The notes beneath the pieces were generated by a model. It was not told where the DNA came from. It saw only the letters and a list, made by a program, of their open reading frames with translations, and searched no databases. The translations under genes were made by a program, and so were the position numbers. Positions 48,744 to 61,824 of a stretch of DNA of 61,824 nucleotides are shown here, piece by piece. The DNA comes from Mycobacterium sp. Its GTDB lineage: Bacteria; Actinomycetota; Actinomycetes; Mycobacteriales; Mycobacteriaceae. Every line of letters starts with the position of its first letter. Position 1 is the stretch's first letter. The stretch lies in the NCBI RefSeq assembly GCF_008709575.1, contig NZ_VYIK01000014.1, forward strand, positions 1 to 61,824, read 5' to 3'.

Positions 48744-49661
48744 GTGCCGCTACCACCCGATCCCAGCCCCACTCTGAGCGCTTACGCCCACCCGGAACGC
48801 CTGGTCACCGCCGACTGGCTGGCCGCGAACATGGGCAAGCCCGGTTTGGCGATTGTCGAATCCGATGAGGACGTGCTGCTCTACGACGTCGGCCACATCC
48901 CCGGCGCGGTCAAGATCGACTGGCATACCGACCTCAACGATCCACGGGTGCGCGACTACATTTCCGGCGCGCAGTTTGCCGACCTGATGAACCGCAAAGG
49001 CATCGCGCGCGACGACACGGTGGTGATTTACGGCGACAAGAGCAACTGGTGGGCCGCTTACGCGCTGTGGGTGTTCACGCTGTTCGGCCACCCCGACGTC
49101 CGGCTGCTCAACGGCGGTCGTGACCTGTGGCTCGCCGAGGGCCGCGAGACCACCCTCGATGTTCCGACCAAGACCTCCACCGGCTACCCGGTGGTGCCGC
49201 GCAACGATGAGCCGATCCGCGCGTTCAAGGACGACGTGCTGGCCATTTTGGGCTCGCAGCCACTGATCGACGTGCGGTCGCCCGACGAGTACACCGGCAA
49301 GCGCACCCACATGCCCGACTATCCGGAGGAGGGCGTGTTGCGTGCCGGCCACATCCCCACCGCGGTGTCGATCCCGTGGAGCAAGGCCGTCGACGAACGA
49401 GGGCTGTTTCGCAGCCGCGACGAACTCGAACAGCTCTACGGGTTCCTCAAGCCGGATGACAAAACCGTCGTCTACTGCCGCATCGGCGAGCGGTCCAGCC
49501 ACACCTGGTTCGTGCTGACCCATCTGCTCGGCATTCCGGGTGTGCGTAACTACGACGGCTCCTGGACCGAGTGGGGCAACACCGTGCGGGTCCCGATCGT
49601 CGCCGGCTCCGAACCAGGACAAGCCCCCGGACAAGCCCAAGGGGCCGGGTCGGCCCGATGA
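48744..49661 (+). CDS. sseA: Thiosulfate/3-mercaptopyruvate sulfurtransferase SseA
   Basis: The protein has 305 residues and two rhodanese domains. The catalytic Cys is in [14 protein letters not shown] near residue 245 of the second domain; the first is inactive-like ([14 protein letters not shown]). It moves sulfane sulfur. The C-terminal tail is Gly/Ala/Gln/Pro-rich. The stop overlaps the SufE-like gene by four bases, a conserved pairing with accA3 downstream. Confidence 0.93.
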   Translation: MPLPPDPSPTLSAYAHPERLVTADWLAANMGKPGLAIVESDEDVLLYDVGHIPGAVKIDWHTDLNDPRVRDYISGAQFADLMNRKGIARDDTVVIYGDKSNWWAAYALWVFTLFGHPDVRLLNGGRDLWLAEGRETTLDVPTKTSTGYPVVPRNDEPIRAFKDDVLAILGSQPLIDVRSPDEYTGKRTHMPDYPEEGVLRAGHIPTAVSIPWSKAVDERGLFRSRDELEQLYGFLKPDDKTVVYCRIGERSSHTWFVLTHLLGIPGVRNYDGSWTEWGNTVRVPIVAGSEPGQAPGQAQGAGSAR

Positions 49662-50113
49662 GCCTGCCTGCGCCGCTGGCCGAGGTGGTGTCGGACTTCG
49701 CCGAAGTCTCGGGCCAGGACAAGCTGCGGCTGCTGCTGGAATTCGCCGCGGAATTGCCGCCGCTGCCGGCCGATTTGGCCGAGGCGGCGATGGAGCCGGT
49801 GCCCGAGTGCCAGTCCCCGCTGTTCCTTCATGTGGACGCCGGCGATCCCGACCGAGTGCGGCTGTATTTCAGCGCGCCTCCCACCGCGCCGACCACCCGC
49901 GGTTTCGCCTCGATCCTGGCCGCCGGGCTCGACGAACAGCCCGCCGCCGACATCCTGGCGGTGCCGGAAGACTTCTACACCGAGCTGGGTCTGGCGACGC
50001 TGATCAGTCCGCTGCGGCTGCGCGGCATGTCGGCGATGCTGGCCAGGATCAAGCGGCGGCTGCGCGAATCCAAGGGGGCACCGGCTGGCCCGGCGCCACG
50101 CCGCGATGCTTAA
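49658..50113 (+). CDS. SufE-like sulfur acceptor (Rv3284)
   Basis: The protein has 151 residues. It has the SufE fold motifs: [24 protein letters not shown], the acceptor Cys in [13 protein letters not shown] near residue 51, and [13 protein letters not shown]. It probably accepts sulfur from a cysteine desulfurase or from SseA, to which it is translationally coupled (ATGA). Confidence 0.92.
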   Translation: MSLPAPLAEVVSDFAEVSGQDKLRLLLEFAAELPPLPADLAEAAMEPVPECQSPLFLHVDAGDPDRVRLYFSAPPTAPTTRGFASILAAGLDEQPAADILAVPEDFYTELGLATLISPLRLRGMSAMLARIKRRLRESKGAPAGPAPRRDA

Positions 50114-50183
50114 ACTTCCCCTGGAAAACTTGTAAGAAAATCTCTTATGGACGCGCACCCGTCCGGGAGCCACAGGAGGCGCA

Positions 50184-51986
50184 GTGCCCAGTCACGCCAG
50201 CGCGAGGATCGCGAAGGTCCTCATCGCCAATCGCGGTGAGATCGCGGTCCGGGTCATCCGGGCCGCCAGAGATGCCGGCCTGCCCAGTGTGGCCGTATAC
50301 GCCGAGCCCGACGCCGACGCGCCGCACGTGCGGCTGGCCGACGAGGCCTTCGCGCTGGGTGGTCAAACCTCGGCCGAGTCTTACCTGGACTTTTCCAAGA
50401 TCCTGGAGGCCGCCCGGAAGTCCGGCGCCAACGCGATCCATCCCGGCTACGGTTTTCTGAGCGAGAACGCCGACTTCGCGCAGGCGGTCATCGACGCCGG
50501 ACTGATCTGGATCGGTCCCAGCCCGCAGTCCATCCGCGACCTCGGGGACAAAGTCACCGCCCGGCATATCGCCGCCCGCGCGCAGGCGCCGCTGGTCCCC
50601 GGCACTCCCGACCCGGTGAAGGATGCCGACGAGGTGGTGGCCTTTGCCAACCGGTACGGCGTGCCGATCGCGATCAAGGCCGCGTTCGGCGGCGGCGGCA
50701 AAGGCATGAAGGTCGCTCGCACCGTCGAAGAGATCCCCGAGCTCTACGAATCGGCGGTGCGCGAGGCGACGGCCGCATTCGGCCGGGGCGAGTGCTATGT
50801 CGAGCGCTACCTGGACAAGCCCCGCCATGTCGAGGCGCAGGTGATCGCCGACCAACACGGTAACGTCGTGGTCGCCGGTACCCGGGACTGCTCGCTGCAG
50901 CGCCGCTACCAAAAGCTGGTCGAGGAGGCGCCGGCGCCGTTTTTGACCGACGCGCAGCGCCGGGAGATCCACGAGGCGGCCAAGCGCATCTGCCGGGAAG
51001 CGCACTACTACGGCGCCGGCACGGTGGAGTTCCTGGTCGGTCAGGACGGCTTGATCTCGTTCCTCGAAGTCAACACCCGGCTGCAGGTCGAGCACCCGGT
51101 CACCGAGGAGACCGCCGGCATCGACCTGGTGTTGCAGCAGTTCAAGATCGCCAACGGCGAGCAGCTGGACATCACCGAGGACCCGACCCCGCGTGGGCAT
51201 GCCTTCGAGTTTCGGATCAATGGCGAAGATGCCGGGCGCGGATTCCTGCCGGCGCCCGGGCCGGTCACCCGATTCGACCCGCCGGCCGGACCCGGCGTGC
51301 GGCTGGATTCCGGTGTCGAGACCGGCTCGGTGATCGGCGGTCAGTTCGACTCGATGCTGGCCAAACTGATCGTGTACGGCGCCAGCCGGCAGGAGGCGCT
51401 GGCGCGGGCCCGTCGTGCGCTCGACGAGTTCCACGTCGAGGGGCTGGCCACGGTCATCCCCTTCCACCGGGCGGTGGTGCGCGACCCGGCGTTCATCGGC
51501 GATGGCGATGGCTCTTCGGGCTTCGCAGTGCACACCCGATGGATCGAGACCGAATGGAACAACACCATAGAGCCGTTCACCGGCGGTGCGCCGTTCGACG
51601 AGGGCGAGGCCCGGCCGCGGCAGAATGTGGTCGTCGAGGTCGGTGGCCGCCGCCTCGAGGTGTCGCTGCCCGCGGACCTGGCCCTGTCCAACGGCGGCGG
51701 TGAGCCGGCGGGCGCGATTCGCAGAAAACCCAAGCCCCGCAAGCGCGGTGCGCTCGCCGGTGTGGCCGCGTCGGGTGACGCGGTGACCGCGCCGATGCAG
51801 GGAACCGTGGTCAAGGTCGCCGTCGAAGAAGGCCAGGAGGTCGCCGCCGGAGATTTGGTGGTGGTCCTGGAGGCGATGAAGATGGAGAACCCGGTCACCG
51901 CGCACAAGGACGGCACCATCACCAGGCTTGCGGTCGAGGCCGGTGCGGCGATCACGCAGGGTACGGTCCTCGCCGAGATCAATTAA
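50184..51986 (+). CDS. accA3: AccA3, biotin carboxylase/carrier alpha subunit
   Basis: The protein has 600 residues, exactly as Rv3285. The N-terminal biotin carboxylase has [17 protein letters not shown], the ATP-grasp loop [12 protein letters not shown] and [15 protein letters not shown]. The C-terminal carrier has the biotinyl Lys in EAMKMEN (Lys 566). It is shared by several AccD subunits to make malonyl- and methylmalonyl-CoA. A strong AGGAGG site precedes the GTG. Confidence 0.97.
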   Translation: MPSHASARIAKVLIANRGEIAVRVIRAARDAGLPSVAVYAEPDADAPHVRLADEAFALGGQTSAESYLDFSKILEAARKSGANAIHPGYGFLSENADFAQAVIDAGLIWIGPSPQSIRDLGDKVTARHIAARAQAPLVPGTPDPVKDADEVVAFANRYGVPIAIKAAFGGGGKGMKVARTVEEIPELYESAVREATAAFGRGECYVERYLDKPRHVEAQVIADQHGNVVVAGTRDCSLQRRYQKLVEEAPAPFLTDAQRREIHEAAKRICREAHYYGAGTVEFLVGQDGLISFLEVNTRLQVEHPVTEETAGIDLVLQQFKIANGEQLDITEDPTPRGHAFEFRINGEDAGRGFLPAPGPVTRFDPPAGPGVRLDSGVETGSVIGGQFDSMLAKLIVYGASRQEALARARRALDEFHVEGLATVIPFHRAVVRDPAFIGDGDGSSGFAVHTRWIETEWNNTIEPFTGGAPFDEGEARPRQNVVVEVGGRRLEVSLPADLALSNGGGEPAGAIRRKPKPRKRGALAGVAASGDAVTAPMQGTVVKVAVEEGQEVAAGDLVVVLEAMKMENPVTAHKDGTITRLAVEAGAAITQGTVLAEIN

Positions 51987-52005
51987 CGATTTCCGCGCCC
52001 CGGGG

Positions 52006-52809
52006 TCACGAGTCGAGCTGATCTCGCAGCCGCGTCAGCGATTTGGCGAGCAGACGCGACACGTGCATCTGCGAGATCCCGACCCGCTCGGCGATCTGCG
52101 TCTGCGTCATCGACTCGAAAAACCTCAGCACCAGCACCGTTCGCTCGCGGGCGGGCAGTGCGTCCAGCAGCGGGCGCAGCGCTTCGCGGTTCTCGATCCG
52201 CTCCAGGCCGGCATCCACGTCACCGAGCGTGTCGGCGATGGCCCGCGCGTCGTCGTCAGCGCTGCCGCCGGGGCTGTCAATCGACAGCGTGTTGTAGGAG
52301 CTGCCGGCGACCAGCCCCTCGACGACTTCGGCCCGGTCCATATCGAGCTCACGGGCCAGTTCGGAAGCCGTCGGCGCCCGACCCAACCGCTGTGACAGCT
52401 CGGCCGTGGCCGCGCCGAGCCGCAGATGCAGTTCCTTGAGGCGCCGAGGCACCTTGACCGACCAGCTGTTGTCGCGGAAATAACGCCGGACTTCGCCCAT
52501 AATGGTGGGCACCGCGAACGAGACGAAATCCGAGCCCGCCTCGACGTCGAACCGGGCGACCGCGTTGACCAGTCCGACCCGCGCGACCTGGACCAGGTCC
52601 TCGCGGGGTTCGCCGCGCCCCTCGAACCGGCGGGCGATGTGATCGGCGAGCGGCAGGCACCGCTCGACAATTTTTTCCCGCTGGCGCTGAAATTCCGGCG
52701 AGTCCGCCGGCAACCCCGCCAGCTCGCGGAACATCTCCGGGACGTCGGAGTATTCGTTGGTCTGCGAGGGGGGCCGCGAGGGTGACCCGCCGACGGTTCC
52801 CTCGGTCAC
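52006..52809 (-). CDS. sigF: SigF, stress/stationary-phase sigma factor
   Basis: The protein has 267 residues. Region 2 spans LADHIARRFEGRGEPREDL to GEVRRYFRDNSW, region 3 follows, and region 4 has TQTQIAERVGISQMHVSRLLA. The GTG start overlaps the rsbW stop by four bases (GTGA). The N-terminal ~20 residues are variable. SigF controls late-growth and envelope genes and is held by the anti-sigma factor coded just before it. Confidence 0.96.
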   Translation of the reverse strand: MTEGTVGGSPSRPPSQTNEYSDVPEMFRELAGLPADSPEFQRQREKIVERCLPLADHIARRFEGRGEPREDLVQVARVGLVNAVARFDVEAGSDFVSFAVPTIMGEVRRYFRDNSWSVKVPRRLKELHLRLGAATAELSQRLGRAPTASELARELDMDRAEVVEGLVAGSSYNTLSIDSPGGSADDDARAIADTLGDVDAGLERIENREALRPLLDALPARERTVLVLRFFESMTQTQIAERVGISQMHVSRLLAKSLTRLRDQLDS

Positions 52810-53243
52810 CTGGGGGCGCCCGGCCGTCGCGTCGTCAACGTAATGCGGAATATCCCGCCGTCGGTGCCGGGGTCGCGACCGCCCTGGAAGGTCTGGACAT
52901 CGTCGGCCAGCGAGGTCAGCACATGCCAACTGAAACTGCCGGGCGTGACGACATCGGTGGTGTGGCAGACCGCGGACGCCTCGACGACCACCTCCCGCTC
53001 ACGCGGGTCGACCACCACCGCCAGCGTCGCGCCGGGGGCGGCCGAGCGGATCAGCCGGGTACACACCTCGTCGACCGCCAATCGCAGGTCTGCCACCGCG
53101 TCGAAATCGAGATCTTCGAACGTGCCGACCGCGCCGACCAAAGTGCGCAGGATCGCCAGGTTCTCCAGGCGTGCGGCAACCCGCAACTCGACGGCGCGCG
53201 CGCTGCGCCGAGGGGTGTTTTCCGACAGTTCGGTAGCGGTCAT
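52806..53243 (-). CDS. rsbW: Anti-sigma F factor RsbW (UsfX)
   Basis: The protein has 145 residues, the UsfX length. It is an HATPase-type serine kinase fold with the N-box LRLAVDEVCTRLI near 55 and GTDGGIFRITL near the end. It binds SigF and blocks it. A GGGAGG site precedes the ATG. I could not find the usual SigF promoter (GTTT, about 16 bases, GGGTA) in the first 200 bases upstream. Confidence 0.92.
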   Translation of the reverse strand: MTATELSENTPRRSARAVELRVAARLENLAILRTLVGAVGTFEDLDFDAVADLRLAVDEVCTRLIRSAAPGATLAVVVDPREREVVVEASAVCHTTDVVTPGSFSWHVLTSLADDVQTFQGGRDPGTDGGIFRITLTTRRPGAPR

Positions 53244-53691
53244 CAGGCCTCCCGGCAGACTGACATTACTCCCGCCCAGACCCGGTCAGAGTGGTTGCCC
53301 GCCCGGGTCACCGTATTCATTCCGGTTAGGCGGGCCAGATGTGGTTGCTCGCGTTCCAGGCCGGTGGCGGTTGCCGCTCGCCTGAGGGAGGCTCTCACGA
53401 TGCGATCCTCGGGCCGCGTGTGTGTCGCACCGTCCCGACGCCGGGCCGAATAGCCCTGGTTGCGACGCCCGATCACCGTGGAGCGGACTTCGACTGGCGA
53501 GCGTGACGCTGGCGTGACGCTCGCCGCCCATCGTGACGCTAGCGTGACGCTCGACGCGTCGGCGACGTCGAGGCGCTCGACCGCGATCGCGCCGATGCAG
53601 TGGCAGCGCGTGTAGCCGCGATGCTCAGCTGGGCCCGTCTGTCGCGAAGACCAAGTACCACACCGTGGTCAGAAGGCCTACGCTTGACCAC
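53244..53691. other. Gene-poor region upstream of sigF operon
   Basis: These 448 bp of high GC lack a convincing gene; short open frames here have no ribosome sites. The region contains four copies of a short palindrome at 53502-53551 and should include the rsbW-sigF promoter and, at its right end, the promoter of the following membrane-protein gene (TACGCT, 53679-53684). Confidence 0.5.
53502..53551. repeat. Four copies of CGTGACGCT (near-palindrome AGCGTGACGCT)
   Basis: CGTGACGCT occurs at 53502, 53513, 53532 and 53543: two pairs with 11-base spacing, offset by 30 bases. Together with the preceding bases the word is close to the palindrome AGCGTSACGCT. It may be a protein-binding array or an interspersed genomic repeat. 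Confidence 0.7.
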
Positions 53692-54081
53692 ATGAGGACT
53701 GCTGCAAGGCAGGTTCTTGTGCGAGCTGTCCTACTGATGGGATCGTGGGCGCTCGGATTGCTGGTGGCGGCTTCGGTTGTCCCCCGCGTGTCGATGTCCG
53801 CGGCGGGTTTCCTGGTCGCCGTCGCGGTGTTCTCGGTCGCGCAGGCACTGCTGTCGGTGGCGATCTTGAAGTTGCCCCACGGATACGCCTCGCTGGTCTT
53901 CGGCGGCACCGGCCTGGTACTGACCGCTGCCGCGTTGAGCCTGGCCTGCGCGTTAACTCACGGGTTGCGCATCAGCGGCATGCCGTCCTGGGTGGCGGCA
54001 ACGGTCGTGGTGTGGCTCGTGACGACAATCGGCGCGGTGTTGCCCGAGATGCTCGTCGGTGATTCGATCGGCTCGCCGTGA
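53692..54081 (+). CDS. Small four-helix membrane protein
   Basis: The protein has 129 residues, with four hydrophobic segments (VLLMGSWALGLLVAASVV, AAGFLVAVAVFSVAQALL, LVFGGTGLVLTAAALSLA, WVAATVVVWLVTTIGAVL), a superinfection-immunity or holin-like layout. The ATG has TACGCT seven bases upstream. An antisense frame (53625-53909) is rejected in favour of this one. The function is unknown. Confidence 0.75.
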   Translation: MRTAARQVLVRAVLLMGSWALGLLVAASVVPRVSMSAAGFLVAVAVFSVAQALLSVAILKLPHGYASLVFGGTGLVLTAAALSLACALTHGLRISGMPSWVAATVVVWLVTTIGAVLPEMLVGDSIGSP

Positions 54082-54133
54082 CGGAGCCGCAGCTGCGCAC
54101 GGTGTTCCCGCGAGTGTTCCAGAAGGAGTGATT

Positions 54134-54445
54134 GTGGGAGACAGGCATCAAGATCCGAGCGATCATTTCCGCACCACGCAACCGCACGCCGGGATCACGA
54201 TGAAAGACAACCTCTTCTGGCCGGGGTTCATTCTGCTGGCCGTCGCATTCTTCGGTGTGATCAGCGCTTCGGCGGTGATCGCCTATCAGCACGACGAGTG
54301 GCTCCCCGCGACGGCGCTCATTGCGGTGCTCGGGACTGTCGCCGGAACACTGTGGCTCGTCGTCGAGCGCCGCCGCGTGCTTCGCATCGATGACCAGTGG
54401 CGCGCGACGCATCCCGACACGCTGGAGAGCCGTCCCGTTCACTGA
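54134..54445 (+). CDS. UsfY-like membrane protein
   Basis: The protein has 103 residues. The N-terminus (GDRHQDPSDHFRTTQPHAG) is the motif that begins UsfY, the small protein next to usfX-sigF in M. tuberculosis (Rv3288c). Two membrane segments follow ([36 protein letters not shown]), then RRRVLRIDDQWRATHPD. The start is a GTG after AAGGAG. It lies about 890 bp from rsbW and on the opposite strand, unlike the M. tuberculosis arrangement. Confidence 0.75.
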   Translation: MGDRHQDPSDHFRTTQPHAGITMKDNLFWPGFILLAVAFFGVISASAVIAYQHDEWLPATALIAVLGTVAGTLWLVVERRRVLRIDDQWRATHPDTLESRPVH

Positions 54446-54457
54446 ACCGCAGCCCGG

Positions 54458-54844
54458 TCAGCCGGGCAGCACCGGGCCGGCGATCGGCGGCATGCTCATC
54501 GTCAAAGTCACCAACATCAAGGTCAACAGGAACCAGCCGGCTCCTTGCCAGGCCCACCAGCTGCCCTGCACACGCCAAGCACGGTACGTCTTCAGAAAGG
54601 CCCAGCATCCCCCGCCCAACAGAATCACCGGGGCGCCGAACGCCAACAGGGTGCGTTCCCCCACACCGCAGGCCACGGTGTCGACTGCCATCGGGCCGTG
54701 GCAGCTGCTGACCCACGACGCTGCCACGGCAAGGAACGCCACGGCGGCCGCGGCAACCAACACGGCAAATCGGATAGCAGAATGCACGTCGCTATCCATT
54801 CGCCCCAGATGGTCACCGCCGAAGCGCCGAAGTGGTTTGTCCAT
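54458..54844 (-). CDS. Small membrane protein
   Basis: The protein has 128 residues and three hydrophobic segments (AIRFAVLVAAAAVAFLAVAA, LLAFGAPVILLGGGCWAFL, GWFLLTLMLVTLTM) after a charged start. GGGAAAG before the ATG at 54844 supports the start; the frame is open further upstream. I do not recognise the family. It is convergent with the UsfY-like gene. Confidence 0.65.
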   Translation of the reverse strand: MDKPLRRFGGDHLGRMDSDVHSAIRFAVLVAAAAVAFLAVAASWVSSCHGPMAVDTVACGVGERTLLAFGAPVILLGGGCWAFLKTYRAWRVQGSWWAWQGAGWFLLTLMLVTLTMSMPPIAGPVLPG

Positions 54845-54939
54845 GACTTCTTTCCCAGGGCTGATGATGACTCTATCGCTCGGTCGGCGGGGTTCGTTAC
54901 GCCCGGGGATGTCGTCCGAGGTTGGGGCACTATGGGCAG

Positions 54940-59368
<4,429 letters not shown>

Positions 59369-59382
<14 letters not shown>

Positions 59383-60118
59383 CACCGTCTGGCGCACCGC
59401 CGCGATGCTGCGGCGGGCGCTGGCCGGGCGCACGCTGACCCGGTGCGACATCCGGGTGCCGCGGTTCGCCGCGGTCGACCTGACCGGGCAGCTGGTCGAC
59501 GAGGTGATCAGCCGGGGCAAGCATTTGTTCATCCGGGCGGGCGCGGCCAGCATTCATTCGCATCTGAAGATGGACGGCAGCTGGCGGCTGGGCACCCGCT
59601 CACCCGATCACCGGGCGCGGATCATCCTGCAGGCCGGTCCGATTCGAGCGATCGGCGTCGACCTGGGCCTGCTGGAGGTGCTCGACCGTGACCGCGACAC
59701 CGAGGTCGTCTCCCATCTGGGGCCGGATTTGCTCGGCGAGGATTGGGATCCGCAATCGGCAGCGGCCAATCTGGTGGCCGATCCGCAGCGACCGCTGGCC
59801 GAGGCGCTACTCGACCAGCGGGTGCTGGCCGGGATCGGCAATGTCTACTGCAACGAACTGTGTTTCGTGACCGGGCATCTGCCCACCGCGCCGGTCGGTG
59901 CGATCGCCGACCCGCCGCACTTCGTCAATCTTGCCCGGGAAATGTTGTGGGCCAACCGATCCCGCTGGAACCGCTGCACGACCGGTGACACCCGCGCGGG
60001 CCGTCGACTGTGGGTGTACGGGCGGCGCCGTCAGCCGTGCCGTCGCTGCGACACGCTCATCGCCTACGACGACACCGGTGACCGGGTCGCTTTCTGGTGT
60101 TCGACCTGCCAACGCTAG
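59369..60118 (+). CDS. nei: Endonuclease VIII-type DNA glycosylase Nei1
   Basis: The protein has 249 residues. It removes oxidised pyrimidines through the N-terminal Pro2-Glu3 catalytic pair (MPEGDTVWR). Other marks are [30 protein letters not shown] (H2TH) and the C-terminal zinc finger CRRCDTLI...WCSTCQ. It is co-translated with lhr, a fixed mycobacterial pairing. Confidence 0.96.
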
Positions 60119-61020
60119 CTTTCGGCCGCGTACGCGACGGCAACCTCGGCGGCCAGCGCGGCGTTGTCGGCGATGAGCTGCTGGTTGACCGCGACGCTTC
60201 GGCCACCGGTCAATTCCTCGACCACAGCCAGCACCGCCGGTGTCACCGCCTGGCCGGTCACTCCGGCTTGCCGCACCCGATCGACCGCCTCGGCCAGCAC
60301 CGGGTCGATGTCGAGCTCGGGGTCGGGCGCTCGCCCCAGCAGCAGCCCGGATGAACCGGCGAGTTGCCAGTGCATCGCCGCGATCCGGGCGGCCTCGCCG
60401 GCCGCCTCGACCCGCGCGGCGACCGGCGGGCCGCCTCCGCCGCGATAGAACACCGGAAGTGTGTCGGTCCGCCAGCCCAGCACCGGCACGCTGAGCGTCT
60501 CCAGCAGCTCGGCGGTGGCGGCAACATCGAGGATGGCCTTGGCGCCTGACGACACCACCATGGCCGGCGTGTGGGCCAGCGCCACCAGATCTGAGGAGAT
60601 GTCCAGGCTTTCGGCGAAGCCGCGGTGCACGCCACCGATCCCGCCGGTGCCCAGAAACCGGACGCCCACACGACGGCAGACGGCCAGGGTTCCGCCGACG
60701 GTGGTCGCACCCAGTGCGCGCTGTGCGACGCAGGCCGCGATGTCGCGGGCACCCACCTTGCGGGCCGTCGCCCCCGCCTCGGCGAAGCGGCTGAGCTCCG
60801 CCGCGCTCAGCCCGGCGCAGACCACACCGTCGACGACGCCGACTGTGCACGGCACCGCACCGGCCTCCCGAACCCGCTGCTCGGCCCGCTGCGCGGCGAT
60901 CAGCCCACGCCCCTGCGAAAAGCCGTGGCAGACCAGGGTGGTTTCCAGGGCCACCACCGGGCCGCCGGAGTTCAGCGCGTCGGCGACCTCGTCGGCCACC
61001 CGCAGCACGTCACCCACCAT
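60115..61020 (-). CDS. psuG: Pseudouridine-5'-phosphate glycosidase
   Basis: The protein has 301 residues. It splits pseudouridine-5'-phosphate to uracil and ribose-5-phosphate. Conserved marks are [13 protein letters not shown] with the catalytic Glu, [32 protein letters not shown] and [11 protein letters not shown] use the ATG giving MVGDVLRV; five more codons are open upstream. No pseudouridine kinase (psuK) lies beside it. Its stop overlaps that of nei by four bases on the other strand. Confidence 0.9.
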   Translation of the reverse strand: MVGDVLRVADEVADALNSGGPVVALETTLVCHGFSQGRGLIAAQRAEQRVREAGAVPCTVGVVDGVVCAGLSAAELSRFAEAGATARKVGARDIAACVAQRALGATTVGGTLAVCRRVGVRFLGTGGIGGVHRGFAESLDISSDLVALAHTPAMVVSSGAKAILDVAATAELLETLSVPVLGWRTDTLPVFYRGGGGPPVAARVEAAGEAARIAAMHWQLAGSSGLLLGRAPDPELDIDPVLAEAVDRVRQAGVTGQAVTPAVLAVVEELTGGRSVAVNQQLIADNAALAAEVAVAYAAES

Positions 61021-61083
61021 GACGCAAGAGAGCACTCGCTACCGGGCACGCCAGGCTCGCGTCAAATCCCGTCGCAGAAGCCA

Positions 61084-61824
61084 TTACTTCCAGAACGTGT
61101 TCATGGGTGTGGCGTACATGTCGTTGGCCGTGAGCGGGTCCAGAGTCCCAGGTTCGGTGCGCAAGGCGTCTTCGATGGTGGCCATCAGGCTGTACTGGTT
61201 GTAGTAGGCGTCGGTGGTGAAGGGGCCGGCCTGCATCCCCCCATCCGTCACGGCGCCCTCGTTCGGGATGACGATCATCGGTACGTTGTTGCCTTCGTTG
61301 CCGATGCCCAGTGACGCTTCGTTGTTGTCCTCGTCCCACGTGATGAAGATCGCGTCCTTCTCGTTCGGGTCGGTCCACGTCGGCGAGTTCTCAATGGTGG
61401 ATATCGTCTGCTGGAGGTAATAGTCCTCATTCTTCAGGTTGTACGGCAGGTTCAGGATGTCGCCCCCGATAAACTGGAGAATGGTGTCGAGTTCACTGCT
61501 GGGGCGGATCCCAATGGACTCGAGAATGGGGTTGATTTCATCGCTCAGCGAAGGGCTAGGGCCGGCGCCGTCGGGTTTGACCCATGCGAAGTCCGGAAAA
61601 GTGCTCGGGTTCTGCAGAGCGCTGGACAAATCCGCCTGCGGGAGAATGTGTTCCTGCAGGTAGGCGGGGGTGTTGTCGTAGACGTAGTCGAATATGCCGA
61701 AGGGTGTTGCGGTGGCGGTGTCTTGCGGCGTTATGACGGTACCGGGGGCGATGCCCTGCGCGTAACTGGCCCACGATATGCCCGCGTCGTCCAGTTCCTG
61801 CATAAGGGTGGGTGCATTGATGGT
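61084..61824 (-). CDS. Phosphoesterase/acid-phosphatase-like protein, 5' end outside window
   Basis: The visible 246 codons are the C-terminal part of a phosphoesterase-family (PF04185-type) protein. The frame stays open to the window edge; the sequence APTLMQELDDAGISWASYAQG is an internal family motif, so the ATG at 61803 is not the real start. Later marks are AIFITWDEDNNEASLG and VPMIVIP. Such proteins include phospholipase C and acid phosphatases, often exported. The end LTANDMYATPMNTFWK is compact. Confidence 0.85.
   Translation of the reverse strand, partial: TINAPTLMQELDDAGISWASYAQGIAPGTVITPQDTATATPFGIFDYVYDNTPAYLQEHILPQADLSSALQNPSTFPDFAWVKPDGAGPSPSLSDEINPILESIGIRPSSELDTILQFIGGDILNLPYNLKNEDYYLQQTISTIENSPTWTDPNEKDAIFITWDEDNNEASLGIGNEGNNVPMIVIPNEGAVTDGGMQAGPFTTDAYYNQYSLMATIEDALRTEPGTLDPLTANDMYATPMNTFWK

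Noticed and set aside
53625..53909. 94-residue minus-strand frame
   Set aside because: Antisense to a better candidate with four membrane segments and a promoter box; no ribosome site.

Overview
The window is high-GC DNA from a mycobacterium. Most of it follows the Mycobacterium tuberculosis gene order from about Rv3244c to Rv3298c: lpqB-mtrB-mtrA-tmk, ahcY, the rubredoxin/AlkB cluster, manA/manB, whiB2, fbiAB, manC-wbbL-rmlD, lcp1, pacL1-ctpC, fadE25-purE-purK, birA, accD5-accE5-maf-sseA, accA3, sigF-rsbW, lhr-nei. Several genes are added or missing compared with M. tuberculosis, and the accessory genes include PGRS, PE-PPE and GjpA-like exported proteins. This points to a nontuberculous, probably slow-growing Mycobacterium; the species cannot be fixed by reading alone.

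Layout. (1) 1-3755: the 5' part of a huge exported protein on the minus strand, built of 29-residue (87-bp) repeats and running off the left edge. (2) 3983-8870: the MtrAB/LpqB cell-division signalling operon and tmk. (3) 8936-10268: a membrane zinc-finger anti-sigma factor followed by sigC, inserted between tmk and ahcY. (4) 11886-15578: TetR, two rubredoxins and the AlkB alkane hydroxylase, divergent from a FAD monooxygenase. (5) 15651-24116: mannose-phosphate metabolism, whiB2 and coenzyme F420 biosynthesis with a coupled Nudix gene. (6) 24319-27048: a PGRS glycine-rich protein that lacks a PE domain and ends in a seven-unit YVTN beta-propeller. (7) 27205-32259: GDP-mannose, rhamnose and arabinogalactan-linker genes with the Lcp1 ligase. 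(8) 32456-34572: a PE-PPE hydrolase and its TetR partner with a clear palindromic operator. (9) 34954-38114: the PacL1-CtpC zinc-efflux pair and a CDF-like membrane protein. (10) 38209-51986: a methyltransferase, acyl-CoA dehydrogenase, purine, SELENBP/methanethiol-oxidase-like, biotin ligase and acyl-CoA carboxylase genes. (11) 52006-54844: sigF-rsbW, a gene-poor stretch with repeated short palindromes, and a small island of membrane proteins including a UsfY-like one. (12) 54940-61824: Lhr helicase, Nei glycosylase, PsuG and the C-terminal part of a phosphoesterase.

How it works together. Much of the window is envelope construction: ManA/ManB/ManC make GDP-mannose, RmlD/WbbL make and use dTDP-rhamnose for the arabinogalactan linker, Lcp1 attaches arabinogalactan to peptidoglycan, and AccA3/AccD5/AccE5 with BirA supply carboxylated acyl-CoA precursors. 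Envelope regulators (MtrAB-LpqB, WhiB2, SigF, SigC) lie among them. Many genes have a TANNNT box 6-8 nt before a GTG/ATG start, as expected for leaderless mycobacterial transcripts; I used this to choose starts. Functions were assigned by recognising protein families by eye; no database search was run.
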